This document shows, piece by piece, positions 52,447-62,894 of a stretch of DNA of 64,000 bases. The notes beneath the pieces are model-generated. The model had not been told where the DNA came from. It did no database searches and worked only from the letters and a program-made list of their open reading frames with translations. Every line of letters starts with the position of its first letter. Position 1 is the first letter of the stretch. The stretch lies in assembly GCA_964533495.1 (NCBI GenBank), contig CAZHJU010000003.1, forward strand, positions 62,001 through 126,000, written 5' to 3'. The position numbers were made by a program, and so were the translations under genes. Origin of the DNA: Ga0077527 sp964533495. Its GTDB lineage: Bacteria > Pseudomonadota > Gammaproteobacteria > Burkholderiales > SG8-41.

Positions 52447-55400
52447 ATGATCAAGCGCATCGTTTCCTTTGCCCTGCACCAGCCGCTGTTCATCGTACTG
52501 GGCACGATACTGTTCATCGGAGGCGGCATCGCCGCCTTCAAGGCGCTGCCGGTGGAAGCCCTGCCCGATGTCACCGACACCCAGGTCCAGGTCATCACCC
52601 TGTTTCCGGGACGGGCCGCGGAAGAAGTGGAGAAACAGGTCACCTATCCGATCGAGGTGGCCCTTGCCGGCATGCCGAACATGATACGGATGTTCTCGCA
52701 CACCCAGTTCGGCCTGTCCTTCGTGATCCTGACCTTCGACGACAAGGCCAACGCGTATTTCGCCCGGCAGCAGGTGCTGGAAAGGCTGCGTGAGGCGGAA
52801 ATTCCCCACGGTGCGCAACCGCAGCTCGCGCCGCTGTCGACCGCGGTCGGTGAAATCTACCGCTACCGGGTCCGCGGACACGACCTCGACGCCCGCGAAC
52901 TCCGCACCGTACAGGACTGGACCGTCAGCCGGCAGCTGAAGCTCATTCCCGGCGTCGCCGATGTCGTCAGTTTCGGCGGCTACATCAAGCAGTACGAGGT
53001 CAACCCCGATCTCGCAAAACTGAAGTATTACAACATCAGCCTTCAGCAACTGTTCTCCGCGCTGGAGCGCGGCAGTTCCAATGCCGGCGGCGGTTATGTC
53101 GAGCAGGGCCAGCAGCAGTTCCTGATCCGCGGCATCGGCCTGCTGCGCTCGGCCGAGGAAATACTCGACATTGCCATCGCCGAGAGAAACGGCTCCCCGG
53201 TTCTCGTCCGCCACGTCGCCGAACTGTCGGTGGGCTCCGTCCCCAGGCAGGGGGTCATCGGCCAGGACGACGACCCGGATATCGTCTCCGGCGTGGTGCT
53301 GATGCGCCGCGGGGAAAACCCCGCGGAAGTGCTCGCCGCGGTCAAGGATCGCGTGACCCAGCTGAATGCCTCGGTGCTGCCCAAGGGCGTCGAGATCGTC
53401 CCTTTCTACGACCGCACCTGGCTGCTGGAAAAAACGCTGAAGACAGTATTCACCAATCTGGTGGAAGGCGCCATGCTGGTGACGCTGATCCTGCTGCTGT
53501 TCCTGGGGAATCTCCGCGCGGCATTGATCGTTGCCGTCATCATTCCGCTCTCGCTGCTCGGCACCTTCCTGGGCCTGACCTTCCTCGGAGTGCCGGCAAA
53601 CCTTCTGTCCCTGGGCGCGATGGATTTCGGCATCATCGTCGACGGCGCGGTGATCGTCGTCGAGAACGTGTTCCGGCGCCTGTCGGCGATCCATGGTGCA
53701 CTGAAGCCCCGGGAACGAATCAACGCCATTCTCGACGCGGTGGTCGAGGTCGGGCGTCCCACCCTGTTTTCCATGCTGATCATCATCGCCGCGCACATCC
53801 CGATCTTCACGCTGCAGCGCCATGAAGGCCGGATATTCGCGCCGATGGCCTACTCCGTGACGTCCGCCCTCGTCATTTCCCTGATTTTCTCGCTGACGCT
53901 CGTGCCGCTGCTCTGCTGGCTGCTGCTGCGCAAAAATCTTCCGGAGAAGGAAAACCGGCTGGTTCTCTGGTGCAAGAAAATCTACGAACCGGCGCTGCGC
54001 TGGGCCCTGTCGCACCGGCGCAAGGTCGTCACCGGCGCCTGCATCGTGCTGCTCGGCAGTCTCGCCCTGGTTCCGCGCCTGGGCACCGAATTCCTGCCGG
54101 AATTGAACGAAGGCTCGATCTGGATCAACATTCCCCTCCACCCCAGCGTGTCGGTCAGCGAAGCGCGCAACGAAATGTCCAAAATCCGGGCCGCCATCGC
54201 GCACATCCCGGAAATCAACACCATCGTGTACAAGGCGGGACGCCCGGAGGACGGCACCGATCCCAAGCTGATCAGCATGGCCGAGTTCCTGGTCGACATC
54301 AAACCGGAGTCCGAGTGGAAGCGCAAAGTGACCAAACAGGACATCATCCGGGAAATGGAAACCGCCCTGGACAGCCTGCCCGGCGTGCAGGCCAGTTTTT
54401 CACAGCCGATCCGCGACAACATTCTCGAATCGATTTCGCAGATCGACGGCCAGATCGTGATCAAGATCTTCGGCGACGACCTGGCCGTGCTGCGCGGCAC
54501 CGCGGGCGCGGTGCTGGCCGCCATTGCCGACGTGCCCGGAGTGGCCAGGGCGATGATCGATCGCCAGGGCGAGCTGCCGCAGGAACTGGTCGAAATCGAC
54601 CGGGCGCAGGCGGCGCGTTACGGCCTCAACATCGTCGACATCCAGGATACCCTTGAAACCGCCCTTGGCGGCCGCGAAGCCACCGCGATCTGGGAAGGGG
54701 AACGGAAATTCGGGGTTGTCGTGCGGCTGCCGCGGAACCAGCGCTCGCTCACGCAACTGCGCGAGATTCTGCTCACCACCCCTTCGGGCGTGTTCATTCC
54801 GCTGTCCCAGGTCGCGACCTTCAAAACCATAGGCGGCAGCATGAACATCAGCCGGGAAAATGGCGGGCGCGTGATGGCAATCGGCGTTTTCATCGAAAAC
54901 CGAGACATGGGATCGGTGGTTTCCGACATGAAGAAGCAGATCGGGAAATCGGTCAAGCTGGAGCCCGGATACTCCATGTCATGGTCCGGGGAGTTCGAAA
55001 ATCAGGAGCGGGCGATGAAACGGCTTTCGGTCATCGTGCCCATATCCATCCTGTTCATATTTCTGCTGCTGTTCGACGCCTTCGGATCCTTCCGCAGCGC
55101 CCTGCTGATCATCCTCAACATCCCGCTGGCATTGATCGGGGGCATCGTCGCACTGCTGCTGACGGGCATCCCGCTCTCGGTGTCGGCGGCGATCGGCTTC
55201 ATTGCGCTGTTCGGACAGGCCGTGCTCAATGGCGTGGTCATGGTGTCCTATTTCAACCAGCTGAAGAACACGGGAATTTCCCCGGAACAGGCGGTCATCA
55301 CCGGCTCGCTGGTCCGGTTGCGCACGGTCCTGATGACGGGGCTGCTGGCGATGATGGGACTGATGCCGATGGCGCTGTCGCACGATATCGGTTCGGAAAC

Positions 55401-55563
55401 CCAGAAGCCGCTGGCCGTCGTCGTGATCGGCGGCCTGATCTCGGCCACCATACTGACCCTGATCGTCCTGCCCACGCTGTACGTGATGTTCGAAAACCGC
55501 TGGCACGGAAAACATGGATCGCCACCGGAGCCCGCAAAGGCCGGCGGCGGATTTTCACACTGA
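52447..55563 (+). CDS. Heavy-metal RND efflux permease (CzcA-type)
   Basis: 1038 residues, complete, 12-helix RND transporter: VEALPDVTDTQVQVITLFPG after TM1, TM4 motif LGAMDFGIIVDGAVIVVEN, and FIALFGQAVLNGVVMVSYF. The DFG-x3-D-G helix is the pattern of divalent-metal (Zn/Co/Cd/Ni) HME-RND pumps rather than the Cu/Ag CusA type. So the substrate is likely a divalent cation, distinct from the copper cluster upstream. Signature AT of the operon: no further gene follows on this strand. Confidence 0.93.
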   Translation: MIKRIVSFALHQPLFIVLGTILFIGGGIAAFKALPVEALPDVTDTQVQVITLFPGRAAEEVEKQVTYPIEVALAGMPNMIRMFSHTQFGLSFVILTFDDKANAYFARQQVLERLREAEIPHGAQPQLAPLSTAVGEIYRYRVRGHDLDARELRTVQDWTVSRQLKLIPGVADVVSFGGYIKQYEVNPDLAKLKYYNISLQQLFSALERGSSNAGGGYVEQGQQQFLIRGIGLLRSAEEILDIAIAERNGSPVLVRHVAELSVGSVPRQGVIGQDDDPDIVSGVVLMRRGENPAEVLAAVKDRVTQLNASVLPKGVEIVPFYDRTWLLEKTLKTVFTNLVEGAMLVTLILLLFLGNLRAALIVAVIIPLSLLGTFLGLTFLGVPANLLSLGAMDFGIIVDGAVIVVENVFRRLSAIHGALKPRERINAILDAVVEVGRPTLFSMLIIIAAHIPIFTLQRHEGRIFAPMAYSVTSALVISLIFSLTLVPLLCWLLLRKNLPEKENRLVLWCKKIYEPALRWALSHRRKVVTGACIVLLGSLALVPRLGTEFLPELNEGSIWINIPLHPSVSVSEARNEMSKIRAAIAHIPEINTIVYKAGRPEDGTDPKLISMAEFLVDIKPESEWKRKVTKQDIIREMETALDSLPGVQASFSQPIRDNILESISQIDGQIVIKIFGDDLAVLRGTAGAVLAAIADVPGVARAMIDRQGELPQELVEIDRAQAARYGLNIVDIQDTLETALGGREATAIWEGERKFGVVVRLPRNQRSLTQLREILLTTPSGVFIPLSQVATFKTIGGSMNISRENGGRVMAIGVFIENRDMGSVVSDMKKQIGKSVKLEPGYSMSWSGEFENQERAMKRLSVIVPISILFIFLLLFDAFGSFRSALLIILNIPLALIGGIVALLLTGIPLSVSAAIGFIALFGQAVLNGVVMVSYFNQLKNTGISPEQAVITGSLVRLRTVLMTGLLAMMGLMPMALSHDIGSETQKPLAVVVIGGLISATILTLIVLPTLYVMFENRWHGKHGSPPEPAKAGGGFSH

Positions 55564-55582
55564 ACGGCCGCGATCCGGAACG

Positions 55583-56326
55583 TCAGCGCAGCAGCGCGGC
55601 AAGCCCCGGGGCCACCCTGCACAACAGGCTGTCGGGCTGCAGCGCCGCGGGCCGCAGCACATGCAGCATGCCCCAGATGCCGACCGCGGCGATCAGCAGG
55701 CTCGCCACGTAACGCAGCGCGCGCATCCGCATCCAGCCGTGCGCGCGGTCCACGGCTGCGCCGATCAGCAGCAGGTTGGGCAGCGTGCCGAAACCGAAAG
55801 CCGCGAGAATCAACGCCCCCTCGACGGAATTGCCGGAAGCCAGTGCAGTCAGCAGTACGGCATATACCATGCCACAGGGCAGCCAGCCCCATAATGCGCC
55901 GAGGCCCAGCGCCTGCCATGGCGTGTTCACCGGCAGGAAACGGCGAGAATACGGCTGCACCCGGCGCCACAGGAATCCGCCGGCCGCCTCGATGCCGCGG
56001 GTCACCGGAGCGACACCGGCGACATTCAGCGCGATCACGATCAGCGTCGCCCCCATGAAGAACATCAGCAGGTGCTGCGCCAGCGCGCCGCCGCGCAATG
56101 CCATGCCGGCCTGGCCGAATGCCCCGGCAAGCGCCCCCGCCAGGGTGTAACTCGCAATGCGGCCGGCGTTGTAGGCCAGCGCGAAAGGCCAGCGCCGCTG
56201 CCGCGGAGATGCGGCCGGCGAACAGGTCAGGCTGACAATGCCGCCGCACATCGCCGCGCAGTGCGCGCCGCCGAGCAGTCCCGCACCGAATGCGGTCAGC
56301 ATCATCGCCTGCAGCCAGCCGTCCAT
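55583..56326 (-). CDS. Sulfite exporter TauE/SafE-type membrane protein
   Basis: 247 residues, about six helices. GLLGGAHCAAMCGGIVSLT in TM1 and LWGWLPCGMVYAVLLTAL carry conserved Cys/His. This subfamily is common beside cbb3 oxidase genes and is thought to aid copper or cytochrome assembly, rather than sulfite export. It ends just before hemN (9 bases) on the same strand, so hemN and this gene form an operon. Confidence 0.82.
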   Translation of the reverse strand: MDGWLQAMMLTAFGAGLLGGAHCAAMCGGIVSLTCSPAASPRQRRWPFALAYNAGRIASYTLAGALAGAFGQAGMALRGGALAQHLLMFFMGATLIVIALNVAGVAPVTRGIEAAGGFLWRRVQPYSRRFLPVNTPWQALGLGALWGWLPCGMVYAVLLTALASGNSVEGALILAAFGFGTLPNLLLIGAAVDRAHGWMRMRALRYVASLLIAAVGIWGMLHVLRPAALQPDSLLCRVAPGLAALLR

Positions 56327-56335
56327 CCCCGCATT

Positions 56336-57745
56336 CTAGATGACGCGCGAGTAGCGCGTGGTTTCCCGCTCGCGGCGCAGGTACCTGTCGAACACCATGC
56401 AGACGTTGCGAACCAGCATGCGTCCCCTGGGGGTCACGGTGATCCACTCCGCGTCCAGTTGCACCAGGCCATCTTCGGCCATGCGGCGCAGATCGGCCAG
56501 TTCAGCGGCAAAATAACGGTCGAAATCCACCAGATAGGCGATTTCGATCGAAGCCTTGGACAGCCGGAACTGGCAGGCCAGCGCCTGGATCACGGCACGG
56601 CGCAGCAGGTCGTCCGCCGACAGCTCCATGCCGCGCACGACCGGCAGCACGCCGCGGTCAAGGCTGTCGTAATAACCCGCCAGCTCGCGATGGTTCTGGC
56701 TGTAGGTCGGACCGATGGCCGAGATCGCCGACACGCCGAAGCCGGCGAGGTCGCAGTCGGCATGGGTCGAATAACCTTGGAAATTGCGGTGCAGGACGCC
56801 CTTGCCCTGCGCCACCGCCAGCGCATCGCCGGGTTTCGCGAAATGGTCCATGCCGATGTACACATAACCCGCCCCGCCCAGGCGCCGCGCGGCGAGCCCC
56901 ATCAGCCCGAGCTTGGTTTCCGGCAGCGGCAGATCGGCCTCGGCGATGCGCCGCTGCGGCTTGAAACGCGACGGCAGGTGCGCATAGTTGTAAATCGCGA
57001 CACGGTCTGGCGATGCCGCGATGACGCGATCGAGCGTGCGGTCAAAACTCCCGGCATTCTGCTTCGGCAGGCCGTAGATCAGGTCGACGTTGATCGATGC
57101 GAATCCCGCGGAACGCGCGGCCGCCATCACCTCCAGCGTCCGCGCTTCGCTCTGGATGCGGTTCACCGCACGCTGCACGTCCGGATCGAAATCCTGCACG
57201 CCGAGGCTGACCCGGTTGAAGCCCATGGCGCGCAGCGCATGCATTCCCGCCGCGTCGACGCTGCGCGGATCGATCTCGATCGAATACTCGCCGTCCGGCG
57301 CCATGCGGAAATGGCGGCCCAGCCGCCGCCACAGGGATTCGAGCTGCGCCATGCCGAAAAAGGTCGGCGTGCCGCCGCCCCAGTGCATCTGTTCGACCAG
57401 CGGGTCTTCCTCGAACAGCGGCCCCTGCATGTCGATCTCCCGGAACAGGTATTCGAGGTACCTGTCACCCTTGCCGCGGTCGCGCGTGACCACCTTGTTG
57501 CAGGCGCAGTAGAAGCATATCGTGCTGCAGAACGGCAGGTGCACGTAAATCGACAGCGCGCGGCGGATGCCGCCGATGTTGCGCCGGGCCGCCCAGGATT
57601 TGTAGGCCTCGGCGCCGAAGGCTTCGACGAAGCGGTCCGCCGTCGGGTACGAGGTGTAACGCGGACCGTTGCGGTCCATGCGCCGGATCAGGTCGAGATC
57701 GACCTCCAGGGGCAGGACATCGGGAGTCGTTTGAACGAGTTTCAT
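56336..57745 (-). CDS. hemN: Oxygen-independent coproporphyrinogen III oxidase
   Basis: 469 residues from the ATG at 57745. Radical-SAM cluster motif HLPFCSTICFYCACNK with HemN's extra Cys, then HWGGGTPTFF and SIEIDPRS. Decarboxylates coproporphyrinogen III without oxygen in haem synthesis. The FNR box centred 61 bases upstream (57800-57813) would place a class II activated start site near 57765. Confidence 0.95.
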   Translation of the reverse strand: MKLVQTTPDVLPLEVDLDLIRRMDRNGPRYTSYPTADRFVEAFGAEAYKSWAARRNIGGIRRALSIYVHLPFCSTICFYCACNKVVTRDRGKGDRYLEYLFREIDMQGPLFEEDPLVEQMHWGGGTPTFFGMAQLESLWRRLGRHFRMAPDGEYSIEIDPRSVDAAGMHALRAMGFNRVSLGVQDFDPDVQRAVNRIQSEARTLEVMAAARSAGFASINVDLIYGLPKQNAGSFDRTLDRVIAASPDRVAIYNYAHLPSRFKPQRRIAEADLPLPETKLGLMGLAARRLGGAGYVYIGMDHFAKPGDALAVAQGKGVLHRNFQGYSTHADCDLAGFGVSAISAIGPTYSQNHRELAGYYDSLDRGVLPVVRGMELSADDLLRRAVIQALACQFRLSKASIEIAYLVDFDRYFAAELADLRRMAEDGLVQLDAEWITVTPRGRMLVRNVCMVFDRYLRRERETTRYSRVI

Positions 57746-57799
57746 CGGCAAATGGCCACTGTACGGACGCCATTCTGCGCAGCGCATGGCGCCCGCGTT

Positions 57800-57813
57800 T
57801 TGACCCAGATCAA
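57800..57813. promoter_or_regulatory. FNR box between hemN and fnr
   Basis: TTGACCCAGATCAA, one mismatch to TTGAT-N4-ATCAA, with flanking AAAA/TTTT symmetry. Suited to activate hemN (minus) from -41.5, and to act on fnr itself. Confidence 0.8.
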
Positions 57814-57882
57814 AAGGACGGTAAGATGCGCACTACGCGGGCACGACATGCCCCGGTGCCTCATTCCCACCCCCATCCCGCC

Positions 57883-58626
57883 ATGGCAACCCCTTTGCGC
57901 ATCGTTGAAGTCGACAAACTGAAAACCGTCTGCTCGACCTGCAGCCTGCACGAGCTGTGCCTGCCGGCCGGCTTGACCGCCAGCGAACTGAAATCGATGG
58001 ACCGGATGATCGACATCCGGCGCTCGCTCAAGCGCGGCGACTACGTGTTCCGCGCCGGCACCCCCCTGCATGCGCTGTACGCGATCCGCACCGGCTTCAT
58101 GAAAAGCTGCGTGCTGCACGAGGACGGCCGCGAGCAGGTCGCGGGTTTTCACATGATGGGCGACCTGATCGGCATGGACGCGATCGGCACCGGACAGCAT
58201 CTCTGCGACGCGGTGGCCCTGGAGGACAGCGAGGTCTGCGAAGTGCCGCTGAAATCCCTGGAACTGCTATCCCGGGAAATCCCCTCGCTGCAGCAGCATT
58301 TCCACCGCATCATGAGCCGCGAAATCGCCCGCGACTACGGGGTGATGCTGCTGCTCGGCAGCATGCGCGCCGAGGAGCGGCTGGCGGTGTTCCTGCTCAA
58401 CCTGTCCCAGCGCTTCGCCGCGCGCGGCTATTCCTCGACCGAATTCCACCTGAGGATGACCCGCGAGGAAATCGGCAGCTACCTCGGATTGAAACTGGAA
58501 ACCGTCAGCCGCACCCTGTCGCAGTTCCAGGCGCAGGGACTCGTCACGGTGCAGAACAAGCATCTGCGCATCCTCAGGATCGACAGCCTGCGCGAACTGG
58601 TCGGGCAACACGGCTGCCGCGTCTGA
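57883..58626 (+). CDS. fnr: FNR-type oxygen-responsive transcriptional regulator
   Basis: 247 residues from the ATG at 57883; the in-frame ATG at 57826 has the better ribosome site (AAGGA) and cannot be excluded. CRP-family regulator with the FNR iron-sulfur cysteines: C-x2-C-x5-C (CSTCSLHELC) and HLCDAVAL, like E. coli positions 20/23/29/122. DNA helix TREEIGSYLGLKLETVSRTLSQFQ contains E-x2-S-R, as expected for recognition of TTGAT. Controls the boxes at 8559, 57800 and 58681 (prediction). Confidence 0.95.
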   Translation: MATPLRIVEVDKLKTVCSTCSLHELCLPAGLTASELKSMDRMIDIRRSLKRGDYVFRAGTPLHALYAIRTGFMKSCVLHEDGREQVAGFHMMGDLIGMDAIGTGQHLCDAVALEDSEVCEVPLKSLELLSREIPSLQQHFHRIMSREIARDYGVMLLLGSMRAEERLAVFLLNLSQRFAARGYSSTEFHLRMTREEIGSYLGLKLETVSRTLSQFQAQGLVTVQNKHLRILRIDSLRELVGQHGCRV

Positions 58627-58680
58627 CCGGCGGTACCCGGCGGCCGGTTCCCGGCCGCGAATGCCAACGGCATTCCAGGT

Positions 58681-58694
58681 TTGATCCAGATCAA
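58681..58694. promoter_or_regulatory. FNR box upstream of the Spy-like gene
   Basis: TTGATCCAGATCAA is a perfect FNR consensus. Centre 58687.5; -41.5 activation puts a start site near 58729, 41 bases before the ATG at 58770. Confidence 0.8.
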
Positions 58695-58769
58695 TCATCC
58701 GGCCGGCCGGCGGCATATGATTAACCGATGGGCGCCGATGGCGTGCGCCCCAATTCCAGGGAGATCACC

Positions 58770-59192
58770 ATGACCACTCCAGGCATACGCAGCCTGATCG
58801 CGCTGGGCGCAGCCTGCCTCGCGATCTCGGCCCTCCCGGCCGCCGCGCAGCCCGCCGAGCAGACCCGGCGCAGCGAACCGATTTTCGGCTACCGGATGAT
58901 GAATGACGCGGAACGCGACGAGTACCGCGAAAAGATGCGCAGCGCGCGCAGCCTCGAGGAGCGCCAGGCCCTGCGCGATGAACATCGCAAGCTCATGGAA
59001 GCCCGGGCCAGGGAACGCGGCGTGACCCTGCCCGAGGCGCGCGGCCCCGGACGGGGTCCCGGCGGCGAACGCGGGCCCCGCGCAGGCGGGCCCGGCAAGG
59101 GTCCGGGCGCCGGTCGCGGCGGCCCGCGACCGGATTGTCCCGGCGCCGCCGACTGCCCCGGACCGGGACCGGGCGCAAGGCCGGCACGCTGA
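58770..59192 (+). CDS. Secreted Spy-like small protein with a Gly/Pro-rich tail
   Basis: 140 residues from the ATG at 58770 (GGGAGATCACC upstream). Signal peptide ALGAACLAISALPAAAQPAE. A short helical part (DAERDEYREKMRSARSLEER, HRKLMEARARERG) resembles Spy/CpxP-type repeats; the last third is Gly/Pro/Arg-rich with two Cys (PDCPGAADCPG). Function unknown. Perfect FNR box upstream indicates low-oxygen expression. Confidence 0.7.
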   Translation: MTTPGIRSLIALGAACLAISALPAAAQPAEQTRRSEPIFGYRMMNDAERDEYREKMRSARSLEERQALRDEHRKLMEARARERGVTLPEARGPGRGPGGERGPRAGGPGKGPGAGRGGPRPDCPGAADCPGPGPGARPAR

Positions 59193-59222
59193 TCGCGGCA
59201 ACCCTGCCCGGGGCCGCGCGCC

Positions 59223-60443
59223 TCAGACAGGCGCTGCCGGCGGCCCGTACATGTAATCCCGGGTCATCGGCAGGCGCTGCCCGTGCGTATTGTCCGCGCG
59301 GCAGGCGAGCACCTGGTACAGGTTCATCCATCCCTCGGCAAATCCGTAGGCGCAACCGGCGAGATAGATCTGCCAGATGCGCGTGCGCCGGCCGCCGGCG
59401 ATGGCCTCGGCCTGCCCGCGCGCGGCCTCCAGGCGGTCCGCCCATTCGCGGCAGGTGCGCGCGTAATGCCGGCGCAGCGATTCGACGTCGACCACCTCGA
59501 GTCCGGCCTCCGACATGTCGCGCAACACCTGCGAGACGTGGGGCAGCTCCCCTTCCGGAAACACGTAGCGGTCGATGAATTCCCCGGCACCCAGCGGCAT
59601 CCATCGCGCCTCGGCATCCGAGGTGGTGATGCCATGGTTCAGCACCCGCCCGTCCGCGGCAAGCAGCGAGCGGATCTTCGCGAAATACTCCGGCAGGTGC
59701 TGCAGCCCGACATGCTCGAACATGCCGACGCTGGCGATGCAGTCGTACTCGCCGTCGAGATCACGGTAGTCGCGGAGCTCGACCCGGCAGCGGTCGCCGA
59801 GACCGGCCTCGCGGATGCGCCTGCGGGCACACTCCAGCTGGCGGGAGGACAGCGTGACGCCGGTGGCCTGCACGCCGTAATGTCGGGCGGCGCGCATCAG
59901 CAGCGCGCCCCAGCCGCAGCCGATGTCGAGCAGCCGGTCGCCCGGACGTAGCGCCAGCTTGCGCAGGATATGGTCGAGCTTGGCCTCCTGGGCCTCGTCC
60001 AGCGATGCGGATTCGCTGCGGTAATAGGCGCAGGAATAGACCATGCTGCGATCAAGGAACAGCGCGTAGAAATCGTTCGAGACGTTGTAGTGATACTCGA
60101 TCGCGCGCCGGTCCCGCGCGCGGGAATGCCGGCGCCCGCGCGCGCGGCGCAGCGCCCGGTCGCCGGCGGCCTGGCGCGCCAGGCTTTCCCCGATCCGGAA
60201 CACCTCGTGTATCGATCCTTCGACCTGGATGTCGCCCTCGACGAAGGCCTCGCCGAGCTTGTCGAGATCGGGATTGACCAGGTAGCGCAGCGCCGAAGGC
60301 CTGGACACCGAAATCGTCACTGTGGGGCTGGGCGACAAATCGACGCGGCGCCCGTTCCACAGCTGCAGACGCAGGGGCAGCTTCGCCTGGGCGGCGAGAC
60401 GATCTACCATGCTGTCGAAGCGGCGTTGCAGGAGCATGGACAC
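59223..60443 (-). CDS. Cyclopropane-fatty-acyl-phospholipid synthase family protein
   Basis: 406 residues. SAM motif LLDIGCGWGALLMRAA, then GVTLSSRQLECARRRI, VGMFEHVGLQHLPEYF and the family's EFIDRYVFPEGELPHVSQVL. N-terminal lipid-binding-like domain present. Adds a methylene bridge to unsaturated acyl chains. Ends the same-strand run from the cbb3 cluster (100-base gap). Confidence 0.88.
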   Translation of the reverse strand: MSMLLQRRFDSMVDRLAAQAKLPLRLQLWNGRRVDLSPSPTVTISVSRPSALRYLVNPDLDKLGEAFVEGDIQVEGSIHEVFRIGESLARQAAGDRALRRARGRRHSRARDRRAIEYHYNVSNDFYALFLDRSMVYSCAYYRSESASLDEAQEAKLDHILRKLALRPGDRLLDIGCGWGALLMRAARHYGVQATGVTLSSRQLECARRRIREAGLGDRCRVELRDYRDLDGEYDCIASVGMFEHVGLQHLPEYFAKIRSLLAADGRVLNHGITTSDAEARWMPLGAGEFIDRYVFPEGELPHVSQVLRDMSEAGLEVVDVESLRRHYARTCREWADRLEAARGQAEAIAGGRRTRIWQIYLAGCAYGFAEGWMNLYQVLACRADNTHGQRLPMTRDYMYGPPAAPV

Positions 60444-60542
60444 CTCCCGTAATCGATCCGCTGCGGCGCGCCGGCCGCAGAAAATCCGGTTGCGCCAGTC
60501 AGACTATCGCGATCGCGCCCTGTTGTGAACCCTCTGCCGCGA

Positions 60543-60776
60543 TCAGTCCTTTTCCCCGGATGCCGTGCGCTGCAGAAAACAGGTAAAGGCGCTGGAAGCC
60601 GCGGCAACCAGCCAGAACATGAAGAAGCCGACCGAATACACCGCCGTCGGCGACCAGTGCACGGGTTCGCCGAGCATGTACAGCTCCTGCGGATCGATCA
60701 GCGTGAAAAACACGGCCTCGGCAATGCCGCCGACAATGAACGACGGCCACAGTATCCACATCAGTCGCTTGCCCAT
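60543..60776 (-). CDS. Small two-helix membrane protein of the cbb3 region
   Basis: 77 residues with two hydrophobic helices (WILWPSFIVGGIAEAVFFTLI and AVYSVGFFMFWLVAAASSAF). Widespread near oxidase genes in betaproteobacteria but not functionally known to me. It lies 17 bases after the DUF3149 gene, so likely in the same operon. Confidence 0.65.
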   Translation of the reverse strand: MGKRLMWILWPSFIVGGIAEAVFFTLIDPQELYMLGEPVHWSPTAVYSVGFFMFWLVAAASSAFTCFLQRTASGEKD

Positions 60777-60793
60777 GTCGCTGCCGGCCGGGC

Positions 60794-60937
60794 TCAGCCC
60801 GGCCCCTCCCGCGTCTCGTCTTCCGCGATCTTCCTGCGGAAGAACAGGTAAAAAAAGACCCCGATGCCAATGATGACCACGATGGTCAGCAGGCTCATCA
60901 GGCCGAAATCCGAGCCGAACAGGAGTTTCCAGGCCAC
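60794..60937 (-). CDS. DUF3149-like single-helix protein, 47 residues
   Basis: GTG start at 60937 after AGGAGG. Sequence MAWKLLFGSDFGLMSLLTI, then a hydrophobic helix VVIIGIGVFFYLFF and a charged tail. The K-x-L-F-x-S-D-x-G-L-x-S-L pattern resembles DUF3149. Single-pass membrane; probably an accessory of respiratory complexes. Ten bases after fixH. Confidence 0.65.
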   Translation of the reverse strand: MAWKLLFGSDFGLMSLLTIVVIIGIGVFFYLFFRRKIAEDETREGPG

Positions 60938-60946
60938 GGTTCCCTC

Positions 60947-61465
60947 CTATCGCGTGCCGTCGGGCCGCAGCGCGACCGCGCCGGTCGAAGGCACTGTCAG
61001 CGCGCCGCCGATACGCCAGCTCGACTGCATGTCCTCGAGCACCAGTATCCAGCGGCCGGCGCTCAGATCGGGTGCCACCCCCTCGTACTGGCCGGGGCCG
61101 CGCTGGCGCAGCAGCACCAGTCCGTCGCGTCCGGCGCGGGTCGGGTGAACGACGCGCAGCTGCAGCTGCGCAGGCAGGACCGCGCCCGCGGCCGCCTCCA
61201 GGCGCAGCGACACGCCGCGGGCATCGGGCGCAAGCCGCAACTCGCCGCGGTAACCGAGGCGGGCAGCCAGCGCGCCGCGCTCCAGCGTCTGGTTGATCTC
61301 CAGCCCCTGCTTGTAATAGTCATCGACCACCAGTCCGTCGCTGCTGACCACCGCGATCCAGATGGTCGCGATGCCGGCGACAATCACCGCGACCGGGCCC
61401 GCCATCAGCAGCCAGGGCCAGGGTTCGCGGTACCAGGGCAGCACTTGTTGCGTCGCGTTGTTCAC
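60947..61465 (-). CDS. fixH: FixH-family cbb3 oxidase assembly protein
   Basis: 172 residues from GTG 61465 (GAGGAGGGCACC upstream). One N-terminal helix (PWPWLLMAGPVAVIVAGIATIWIAV), then SDGLVVDDYYKQGLEINQTL, the FixH signature, and a periplasmic beta domain. Assists copper delivery and assembly of cbb3 oxidase. Ten bases after ccoG. Confidence 0.85.
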   Translation of the reverse strand: MNNATQQVLPWYREPWPWLLMAGPVAVIVAGIATIWIAVVSSDGLVVDDYYKQGLEINQTLERGALAARLGYRGELRLAPDARGVSLRLEAAAGAVLPAQLQLRVVHPTRAGRDGLVLLRQRGPGQYEGVAPDLSAGRWILVLEDMQSSWRIGGALTVPSTGAVALRPDGTR

Positions 61466-61475
61466 GGTGCCCTCC

Positions 61476-62894
<1,419 letters not shown>

